This document shows, one piece after another, positions 9,718 through 17,530 of a DNA stretch of 64,000 nucleotides (positions within the stretch are counted from its first letter, which is position 1; each line of letters begins with the position of its first letter). The stretch covers positions 1 to 64,000 of the forward strand of contig MUCP01000017.1 in assembly GCA_002816875.1 (NCBI GenBank), read 5' to 3'. The translations under genes and the position numbers were made by a program. A model generated the notes under the pieces. It did no database searches. It saw only the letters and a program-made list of their open reading frames with translations, and was not told the DNA's origin. The DNA comes from SAR202 cluster bacterium Io17-Chloro-G2 (lineage in GTDB: Bacteria > Chloroflexota > Dehalococcoidia > Lucifugimonadales > UBA3495).

Positions 9718-10236
9718 ATTTTACAGACTGCTTCGTCGAGATGGCTGGCCGGCTTGGCCCTGGCAATCGTCGTCCTAGCCGGTGTCAGCATAATCATCGC
9801 GCTGCTGGAGCGGAGGGGCGAACCCTCCCTCCTGCCTGAAGGCACCCCTGCAGGGACGGTCCACCGGTATCTGTTGGCTATCGAAAAGGGGGAAACCGAG
9901 GCCGCCTATAGCTATTTAGACCGCGATATCCAGGATGAGTGCGAGAGTCAGCATTTCCGGGATTCACTCCGGGGTTTTCGCGGTGGAGGATTTCATGAGA
10001 ACGAGGACCTTCGGGTGACGCTGGTAGACACCAGAGAGGTGGAAGACCGGGTGGAAGTACAGGTCCGCATCACCCGTTTTCAGGTTACGCCTCCCTTCGG
10101 CGCCAACGAGTATTCCCACCGTGAACGGTTCGTCCTGAAGCAGACCGGCGGCGCCTGGGCATTCGTTGAGCCACCCTGGCCCATGAGGTTTTGCCCGCAG
10201 ACGGAAAAACCGAGCCAGCCCGAAGGGCCGCGCTAG
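9718..10236 (+). CDS. membrane-anchored small protein (single TM plus DUF4878/NTF2-like extracellular domain), start uncertain
   Basis: N-terminal TM WLAGLALAIVVLAGVSIIIALL, then PAGTVHRYLLAIEKGETEAAYSYLDRDI...; ORF 9754..10236 extends upstream in frame to candidate start 9715/9718 behind GGGAGGG. Confidence 0.65.
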   Translation: MLQTASSRWLAGLALAIVVLAGVSIIIALLERRGEPSLLPEGTPAGTVHRYLLAIEKGETEAAYSYLDRDIQDECESQHFRDSLRGFRGGGFHENEDLRVTLVDTREVEDRVEVQVRITRFQVTPPFGANEYSHRERFVLKQTGGAWAFVEPPWPMRFCPQTEKPSQPEGPR

Positions 10237-10245
10237 CGCAGGAGG

Positions 10246-12093
10246 ATGCCGATGGAATTCGTTTTTGGAATAGGTGGTAGCTTGGTCCAATTACTGGTTA
10301 TAGGGGGAATCATCGCCGCGGTGGTGATGTTAGTTCGCCGCCGCTCGGAGGCGGGAGAGGACCCGGGGATCGGCACCCTCAAGCGGCTATATTTCTATGT
10401 CATTTCTTTTGCAGCCTTGATGGCATCCGCCGTTGGCGCTTTTCTGCTCGTCGACTCGGCGGGAGACGCCCTGCTGGGGAATGACATATTTTTCCGGGGC
10501 CAGACCCAGTTGGCCCTGGCATTGGCGCTGACGATAGTGGGCGTTCCCGTCTGGCTTTTCCACTGGAACCTGGCTCGCCGGTCTGTTGGGCAGGTCCCTT
10601 GGGAAACCCAGGCGTTGGCCCGGCGGGTATATTTGTACCTGGTATTGGCCGTTTCCGGCGCGGTGGCCGTCTTTGGGTTCGTGTCCCTGTTCCGGTGGTG
10701 GCTGGGGGCCCTTGAATTTGATGGACTTCACCTAGCGCTGCCCATCGTATGGGGCGTGGTCTGGGCTTTCCACTGGCGGCAGGTGGACCTGGAGAAGCAA
10801 AGCCATCCAGTAACCGATCTTGTGGGGCCGCTGTACGTCTATGCCGCGTCTCTTGCCGGTCTGATCATGCTGCTGGTGGGAATTGGCATCATGCTCCAAC
10901 GCCTGATCCTTCCCGCCTACGATGCCGTATTCGCCACCCAGTTGCTGGGGTCAACCACCCCTGGCCTGTGGAACGACGTTATGGGAACGGCCTTGGCCAT
11001 TGCCGTTAACGGCGGCGGCTTTTGGTGGTGGCACTGGCACCGGGCTGCCCGGCCGCCCCGGTCTGAGATCGCCACCGGCGCGCGGCAGGTTTATCTGTAC
11101 ATCTTCGCCATATTTGCAGGGGCCGCCACCGTGGTCGTGTCCCTTAGCATCGTCTTGTTCCGGCTGCTTTCTTGGGCGTTCGGCCAGCAGGATCTCGGCG
11201 GCGCCGACGACTATTTCCGTTTCTTGCCCAGCACGTTATCCGCCCTGGTTGCCGGGGGAGGATTGTGGGGATATCACTGGTCGGTGGCGCAACAAGAATC
11301 TCGGGCCGCCGGAGGCCTGCCGGCGGCCCGGGGGGCTTATCGCTATTTGGTGTCCGCGGTCGCCTTGGGAGCATTGGGCACCGGACTAGTGCTGCTGGTT
11401 GGGGTGGGCGCCGGGACCATCCTGCCTCTGCGAGGGGAAGAACTGGCCGGGACCCGATGGTGGAGCGGCCAATTGGCGCTGGCCGTGACGCTGCTGGCGG
11501 TGGGAGGGCCGCTGTGGGCGTACCATTGGTTCAGCGCCCAACGGGATGTTGCCAAGGGAGGGAGGGAAGAATTGGCCGCCCTATCCCGCCGGGTGTTCGT
11601 TTATTTCGTGTTCGGCGTGGCTGTCCTCATCGTATTGGGCAGCGTTAGCGGCGTGCTGTTCCTGGTGCTGAAGAACATCCTGGAAGGGGACTTTTCCATC
11701 GCCGTCCTCCAAGACGCAAAACTGCCCCTGGGCATGGCGTTGATAGCCGGAGCTGTAGGGTTCTACTATTGGTTGGTTTTGCAAGAAGACCGGAGGGCGC
11801 TGGCGGAAATATCAAGCGGAGTCCAAGACATTGCCCCAGTAGAGCCCAGGATGTTGAAAAACGTCATCGCCGTGGCTTCCGGCGCGGCCCAGCCGATGAT
11901 CAGACGGCTAGAGGCGAATCTGGGGGCGCCCATCAGGCTGTGGCAGCGGTTGGACGCTGGAGAGCCAGTCCCCAGCTTGACCGAAGAGCAGTTGACCGAC
12001 GCCCGCCGCCGCATCATCGAAGCGCCCGGCGACCGCGTCCTGCTCACCCTGGATGCCTCCGGCATAACCGTGATGCCCTATCGGGAGATTTAA
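10246..12093 (+). CDS. multi-repeat membrane protein, DUF5671-like (six tandem units)
   Basis: Repeated RxxYxYxxxxx...LxLALxxVGxPxWxxHWxxA units, about 100 aa each, plus a soluble C-terminus. Confidence 0.78.
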   Translation: MPMEFVFGIGGSLVQLLVIGGIIAAVVMLVRRRSEAGEDPGIGTLKRLYFYVISFAALMASAVGAFLLVDSAGDALLGNDIFFRGQTQLALALALTIVGVPVWLFHWNLARRSVGQVPWETQALARRVYLYLVLAVSGAVAVFGFVSLFRWWLGALEFDGLHLALPIVWGVVWAFHWRQVDLEKQSHPVTDLVGPLYVYAASLAGLIMLLVGIGIMLQRLILPAYDAVFATQLLGSTTPGLWNDVMGTALAIAVNGGGFWWWHWHRAARPPRSEIATGARQVYLYIFAIFAGAATVVVSLSIVLFRLLSWAFGQQDLGGADDYFRFLPSTLSALVAGGGLWGYHWSVAQQESRAAGGLPAARGAYRYLVSAVALGALGTGLVLLVGVGAGTILPLRGEELAGTRWWSGQLALAVTLLAVGGPLWAYHWFSAQRDVAKGGREELAALSRRVFVYFVFGVAVLIVLGSVSGVLFLVLKNILEGDFSIAVLQDAKLPLGMALIAGAVGFYYWLVLQEDRRALAEISSGVQDIAPVEPRMLKNVIAVASGAAQPMIRRLEANLGAPIRLWQRLDAGEPVPSLTEEQLTDARRRIIEAPGDRVLLTLDASGITVMPYREI

Positions 12094-12186
12094 ACTTAGG
12101 ACTTGAGCCAGCGGCCGTCTGGGCGTACAGTTGGGTTCTAGATCACGCAGGATTCAACACCTGCCAACAGCCATGGGGTGAAGCGA

Positions 12187-12720
12187 ATGCGCAACGTAGT
12201 TTTGGTGGTAGACATGGTGAAGGGATTTCTGGAGCCGGGCCACAACCTGTACTGCGGCGACGATTCCCGAAAGATCATCCCCAATGTAAGAGACTTGCTG
12301 GAGCGGGAACGGCAGGCCGGTTCCCCGGTGCTGTTTATATCGGACCACCACGACCCCGACGACCTGGAGTTCCAGGTTTTCCCGGTGCACTGCGTCAAGG
12401 GTACGGAAGAACCGGAGGTGATCCCGGAGCTGCAAGAATTCGTCACCGGGTCCGGAACCGGGTCCAACGTAGTCCCCAAGAACCGGTACAGCGGGTTCTT
12501 CAACACCGGCCTGGCCCAGCAGTTGGAGGACCTGAACCCGGACAAGGTGATCATCTGCGGGGTGTGCACCGACATCTGCGTGCTGCACACCGCCAGTGAC
12601 GCCCGCAACCGGGATTATGCCGTGGAAGTGCCGGCCGGCTGCGTTGCCACCTTCGACCCCGGCGCCCACACCTGGGCCTTAGGACATCTTGAAAAGATAC
12701 TAGGGGCAAAAGTCGTTTAG
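12187..12720 (+). CDS. isochorismatase-family cysteine hydrolase (nicotinamidase-like)
   Basis: NVVLVVDMVKGFLEPGHNLYCGD...SDHHDPDDLEFQVFPVHCVKGTEEPEVIPEL...KNRYSGFFNTGL...VIICGVCTDICVLHTASDARNRDYAVEV; D/K/C residues present. Confidence 0.92.
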   Translation: MRNVVLVVDMVKGFLEPGHNLYCGDDSRKIIPNVRDLLERERQAGSPVLFISDHHDPDDLEFQVFPVHCVKGTEEPEVIPELQEFVTGSGTGSNVVPKNRYSGFFNTGLAQQLEDLNPDKVIICGVCTDICVLHTASDARNRDYAVEVPAGCVATFDPGAHTWALGHLEKILGAKVV

Positions 12721-12744
12721 CCGTCCAACCAGGCCAACCTCTTG

Positions 12745-13350
12745 GCCAGGTCTGCCATCAACCCGCATCCACTACGACCGCTCATGGTGAGCCCGTCGAA
12801 CCACGGCGTTGGCGTTGGGGCATATCCGAATCGTAGGCGACCGCGCCCGAAGAGATTCTGCCCTTCGACAAGCTCAGGACGAGCGGTGGTTAACGCTTTA
12901 CCCTTGTGGTCATTCCCACGGTGGTGGATGCACCACCCTCCTGGCGATTCCTTAGGGTTGTTGCTCACTGGCCGGGGCTCTTGGTCAGTTCTGCCGCCAA
13001 CCCGCATCCACCACCCCCGCTCATGGTGAGCCCGTCGAACCACGGCGTTGGCGTTGGGGCATATCCGAATCGTAGGCGATCGCGCCAGAAGAGATTCTGC
13101 GCTTCGACAAGCTCAGGACGAGCGGTGGTTAACGCTTTACCCTTGTGGTCATTCCTACGGTGGTGGATGCACCACCCTCCTGGTGATTCCTTTGGGTTCT
13201 TACTCATAGGCTGGCTCCTTGATCAGGTCTGCCGCCAACCCGAATCCACCACCCCCGCTCATGGTGAGCCCGTCGAACCACGGCGTTGGGGTTGGGGCTG
13301 TTCCTGATTTTTGGCGCCGCGCCCGAAGAGATTCTGTCTTTCGACAAACC
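12745..13350. repeat. ~238-bp tandem repeat array (about 2.5 copies), each unit carrying an inverted REPIN-like pair
   Basis: TCTGCC(A/G)(T/C)CAACCCG recurs at 12751, 12990 and 13228 (periods 239 and 238) with near-identical following sequence. Confidence 0.9.
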
Positions 13351-13460
13351 CCAAGATGGAATCTGGGTGATTCGCGGCCTCTGGTCGGAGCTCAAGACGA
13401 GCTGCATTCACTCGTCATCCTGGTGTTGATTCGTCTGGAGCGAATCCCCCAGACAAGCCG

Positions 13461-14678
13461 TTAGGTGATGGCCCCGGCGATGACCAACTCGACCACTTCC
13501 TCATCGGTCATGCCCAGCAGTTCTTTTAGCACCATCTCGTTGTGCTGGCCCAAGCAGGGCGCGGCGAAACGAGGGCCGTTGTCGTACCCCTTGATCTTGA
13601 ACTGGTCGCCAGCGTAGGGGACGTTGCCCATTTCCTGGTGGTCAAGATTTCGGAAAAACCCCCGGTGCTTCAACTGCGGGTCTTCGGCCAGGTCGCTGCT
13701 CCGCTGAACCACCCCCGCTGGAACGCCCACCGCCTGAAGTTCAGCCATTACCTCGTTGGCGGTCTTGCCAGAAGTCCAAGCCGCTATGCGCTCATCGATC
13801 TCATCGTGGCGCTGCCATCGACCAGCCACGCTTTGGAACCCGGAATCCCCGGACCAGCCAGGCTCGCCCATGACTTGACATAAGCCGCGCCATTGCACGT
13901 CGGTTTCCACGGTGATGGCGCACCATTGGTCATCTCCCAGGCAGGGATATGCCCCCTGAGGCGCGGCGGATTCATGGCGGTTGCCGTCGCGGGAAACCTG
14001 CCGTCCGCTGAGGTTGAAGTCCATGATCTGGGGCGCCAGGAAATGCAGTGACATCTCCAGTTGGGAAGCGTCGATGTGCTGGCCTTGGCCGGTGCGGCGG
14101 CAGTGGTCCATGGCCGCCATTGTCGTCGCCGCCAGGAAATGGGGGGATACCGTGTCCGTGTAGGCGACCCAGGGCCCGTCGGGAGCGAGGTCGGCCCATC
14201 CTGTGATCTGGTGGAAACCAGCCATGGCTGAGGCGTGGAACCCGTACCCCGCGAACGGCGACGCCGGGCCGTATTGTCCCATCAGGCAGGTGCTGACCAT
14301 GATGATGGATGGGTTTAAGGCTTTGGCAGCTTCGTAACCGATGCCCAGTTCATCCATTGTCCCCGGGGTGAAGCTTTCCACGTAAACGTCAGCCCAGGCG
14401 ATGAGCCGTTTGGCGACATCGATGGCCTCAGGGGTTTTCAGGTTCAGGGTCAGCCCCAACTTGGACGTGTTCCAATCTCCAAAAAATTGCGAGCGGTTGG
14501 GGCCCGGCTCGGCGTCCTTATAAGGGCCGATGGTCCGCAGGATGTCGACCCTGGTCTCCGACTCCACCCGCACCACGGTGGCCCCGTGGTCGGCCAGGTA
14601 TTTGGCCGTTTTGGGTCCCACCCCGACCCAGGAAAAATCAGCAACCTTCAGTCCCTCAAAGGGTAATTGAGCCGGCAT
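13461..14678 (-). CDS. CaiB/BaiF family CoA-transferase (class III)
   Basis: LPFEGLKVADFSWVGVGPKTAKYLADHGATVVRVESETRVD...NTSKLGLTLNLKTPEAIDVAKRLIAWADVYVESFTPGTMDELGIGYE; start MPAQLPFEG at 14678. Confidence 0.9.
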   Translation of the reverse strand: MPAQLPFEGLKVADFSWVGVGPKTAKYLADHGATVVRVESETRVDILRTIGPYKDAEPGPNRSQFFGDWNTSKLGLTLNLKTPEAIDVAKRLIAWADVYVESFTPGTMDELGIGYEAAKALNPSIIMVSTCLMGQYGPASPFAGYGFHASAMAGFHQITGWADLAPDGPWVAYTDTVSPHFLAATTMAAMDHCRRTGQGQHIDASQLEMSLHFLAPQIMDFNLSGRQVSRDGNRHESAAPQGAYPCLGDDQWCAITVETDVQWRGLCQVMGEPGWSGDSGFQSVAGRWQRHDEIDERIAAWTSGKTANEVMAELQAVGVPAGVVQRSSDLAEDPQLKHRGFFRNLDHQEMGNVPYAGDQFKIKGYDNGPRFAAPCLGQHNEMVLKELLGMTDEEVVELVIAGAIT

Positions 14679-14686
14679 GGTGCTTT

Positions 14687-15925
14687 TTAATCCCCCGTGG
14701 CCGTGGTGATTTCGCTTTTGGAAAGGCCGAGGCTCCCGCCCAGGATCTCCTGATTGTGTTGGCCCAACCGGGGCGGCCACTGGCGCACCGACATGGGAGT
14801 TTCAGAAAGTTTGACCAACAATCCAGGCGCGGTGGTCTGGCTGCCGCCGGGCAACGGCGCGTTAACCCAGTAACGCCGATCTTCCAGGTGTTTGAATCGC
14901 GCCAGGTCTTCCAGGGTGCTGACGGGCGCCAGGGTGACGCCCTCACGAAGCCCCAGGTCCAACAATTCTTGCTTGGTTTTATTCGCCACGTAGCGGCGGG
15001 CGGCGTCCACCACTTGGTCCAAGTCTTTGTTCATGGGCTCCAAATATAAAAGCCTGCGCTCGTAAGTGGGCCAGTCTTCGGCGTCTATCCAATCGGCCGG
15101 CACGATTCCTTCCTCCACCCACCAGTGGACCATCTTGGTCAAAACCGCCCCGCTGGTGATTAACACCACGTGCCCGTCGGCGCAATCGTACACAATGGGC
15201 AGGGTCATGGTCCCCAGTTGAACGTCGGACCCTCCCCGGTTGAAATCGTACCCCTGAATTTGGTGGGCCGACATTCCATGGAGCATGGTCCACACCATTG
15301 CCGTTTGGGCGGAAACGTCCACGAATTGGGCTTCTCCCGTGCGAATCATCAGCGCGTGGGCGGTCAACGCGCCCACTACGGCCTCGGACGAAGCGTGGAG
15401 CCAGGCCTGGGGGACCGACAACCGCACCGGCGCCCGCTCCGGCACGCCTTGAAGGCTCATGGGCCCGCCCAGAGCTGCTAGGGTAAGATCGCTGGCTGCC
15501 ATCTCCGCGTATGGCCCGTCCTGGCCAAAAGCGGTGATAGCTACATAGACCATTCGGGAGTTTACGGCCTTCAGGGAATCAAATCCCAATCCCAGTTTAG
15601 CCATCCTGCCGGGAGGGGCGGATTCGATCACAAAGTCAGCGGTCTCGGCTAGTTTTAATAAGGTCTGCCGACCGGCTTCCGACTCCAGATCTAATGTGAT
15701 TCCCCGTTTATTGCGGTTGAAGGCGTAGTAGTGGAGGCTGGCTTCCGTTGCTTGCTCACCGTTGAGGAGGTGGTCTACAAACGGACCGATACGTCTGCTG
15801 GTGGACCCTTCCAGCGGCTCCACCTTGATGACGTCGGCGCCCAAGTCCCCCAGCACCATGCTGGCCAACTCGCCCTTTTCGTCGGTCAGGTCCAAAACCG
15901 TGTAGGGGCTCAGCATATTCACCAA
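14687..15925 (-). CDS. CaiB/BaiF family CoA-transferase (class III), second paralog
   Basis: YTVLDLTDEKGELASMVLGDLGADVIKVEPLEGSTSRRIGPF...NRNKRGITLDLESEAGRQTLLKLAETADFVIESAPPGRMAKLGLGFD. Confidence 0.9.
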   Translation of the reverse strand: MVNMLSPYTVLDLTDEKGELASMVLGDLGADVIKVEPLEGSTSRRIGPFVDHLLNGEQATEASLHYYAFNRNKRGITLDLESEAGRQTLLKLAETADFVIESAPPGRMAKLGLGFDSLKAVNSRMVYVAITAFGQDGPYAEMAASDLTLAALGGPMSLQGVPERAPVRLSVPQAWLHASSEAVVGALTAHALMIRTGEAQFVDVSAQTAMVWTMLHGMSAHQIQGYDFNRGGSDVQLGTMTLPIVYDCADGHVVLITSGAVLTKMVHWWVEEGIVPADWIDAEDWPTYERRLLYLEPMNKDLDQVVDAARRYVANKTKQELLDLGLREGVTLAPVSTLEDLARFKHLEDRRYWVNAPLPGGSQTTAPGLLVKLSETPMSVRQWPPRLGQHNQEILGGSLGLSKSEITTATGD

Positions 15926-16068
15926 TCCGCCGTCAAAGTCAGCGGATTATAGCACGGCGCCGGCAGGCTGGACGGACGATCTGGCGGACGCCAAATCCAT
16001 CATGAACCAACGGTATAATACGGCATGCTTTCCTTAGGGTTGATGGCGCCAATACCACGAGTGCATCT

Positions 16069-17349
16069 ATGAGCGATGACAGTCTTTTGATCCTCAAGCT
16101 GGTCCTGGCCGTATTTGCGGCTTGGTTCGCCTTACTCGTGGCCGTGTTTCAGTTCTGGGCCATCGCCCAGGACGGCAAGCACGAGAAAGCCAAAGCCTGG
16201 TTCGGCGCAAAATGGAGCGCCATCGGCGAGAGCGGGTTGCTTGAATTACCGGAAAGGGTGATTGAGTGGCTGCTGCGCGCCAAGGTTAAGTGGTCCGGTT
16301 CATTGATAAATTTCACAGACCTGTTGGGCAATCGGAATACAGGTCTGTCATTTCTTGTGTTGTTCGCCCTTTTTGTTACGGGGTGCTGGCTGTACTTTGG
16401 GACCTACGCTGGGGTTGTAGCACTCGCCTTTGTTCTACTCGCCTCTATCTTCATGCTTTACGGAAATAGTGACTTGTTTGACCTAGGGGCCTTTAAACCC
16501 AGTCTGCTAATTGAGTGGAGTTTGAGAGGTCAACCGACAACATACGTATCATCTGGAATCTGGAATGTTACGGTGGTTTGGGTTGTCGGGGCCACCGCAG
16601 GAACCTCTGCCATCCTTTGGATCCTGGTATTGTTGAAAGCCGATGTAGCATTCGCCGCCCTAGCTATGGCTGTAATGTTCCCTGCCTATTGGATAACCAT
16701 TACTGTGGTTTTGGCGCCGGTATACCTTTTCGAGAGACTAAAGCCCCGCTTTTCCAGATTGGATGACTCGTGGACTCTGGCAGCCCTGGCGATTTCAACT
16801 AGCTTTACCATTACTTTCCTCTCGCTAACCATCGGCCATGTGGTTATCCCCGATGCCTGGGTGCCTCAAACATTGCAAATGCTCGTGTCCAACGTCCTGC
16901 TGGATGGGGTGACGATGTTGGCCACCTTCGCCATCCTGGCATGGGCCGTCGCCCGTCCCGGGTTCTTCAGAATCCCTGAGGCCATCTTTGCCGATTTTTC
17001 GATTGCGGCCGTATTGGCCTGTCTCTCGCTCTACCTGGGCCTGGTGTTTACTGACCGGGCGGTTACCTTTCCGGAGGTGCTCAACGTTCTCCTCTTCAGG
17101 TCGCCGGACGGCAACGGGTTCGAGTTTGGACCCTATTTTTGGGTGATGCACACCACCTTCCTGCCGACCCTGGCCTACCTGGCGCTGATAGCGGCTGCCT
17201 GGCTGAGCAAGGCGTTCTTGCTGCCGGTTCGTTGGTTTTTCGGCGCGGGGCGTGAACATAGCAACCCCCTGGCGTTGACGGCGGCGATGTGCGCGGTTTT
17301 TGCGGCGTTGTTTGGGATACCAGCCGCCTTGCTTCAGTTCGCCGGTTAG
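16069..17349 (+). CDS. polytopic membrane protein of unknown function
   Basis: 426-aa ORF with many hydrophobic segments (LKLVLAVFAAWFALLVAVFQFWAIAQ, FLVLFALFVTGCWLYFG, WILVLLKADVAFAALAMAVMFPAYWI). Confidence 0.7.
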   Translation: MSDDSLLILKLVLAVFAAWFALLVAVFQFWAIAQDGKHEKAKAWFGAKWSAIGESGLLELPERVIEWLLRAKVKWSGSLINFTDLLGNRNTGLSFLVLFALFVTGCWLYFGTYAGVVALAFVLLASIFMLYGNSDLFDLGAFKPSLLIEWSLRGQPTTYVSSGIWNVTVVWVVGATAGTSAILWILVLLKADVAFAALAMAVMFPAYWITITVVLAPVYLFERLKPRFSRLDDSWTLAALAISTSFTITFLSLTIGHVVIPDAWVPQTLQMLVSNVLLDGVTMLATFAILAWAVARPGFFRIPEAIFADFSIAAVLACLSLYLGLVFTDRAVTFPEVLNVLLFRSPDGNGFEFGPYFWVMHTTFLPTLAYLALIAAAWLSKAFLLPVRWFFGAGREHSNPLALTAAMCAVFAALFGIPAALLQFAG

Positions 17350-17530
17350 TTCACGGGTCAAGCTTCGCCTTCCGGTTCCCTTGCTGTTTTCAAAACGGCG
17401 GGGGTATGATGGAGGCGTTAACTCGTATCCCCAGAATCGATTCATATCTGTCTTGATTCATCTTGTTTGGGATGGGCTTTGGGCAAAAGGTGGGGTGGTG
17501 ACCCCAAACCATTTCTAGCCGTGAGGGCGC

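Noticed and set aside
12745-13350. Possible CRISPR array
   Set aside because: Units are ~238 bp with no unique spacers of CRISPR size; better explained as a tandem REPIN-bearing repeat.
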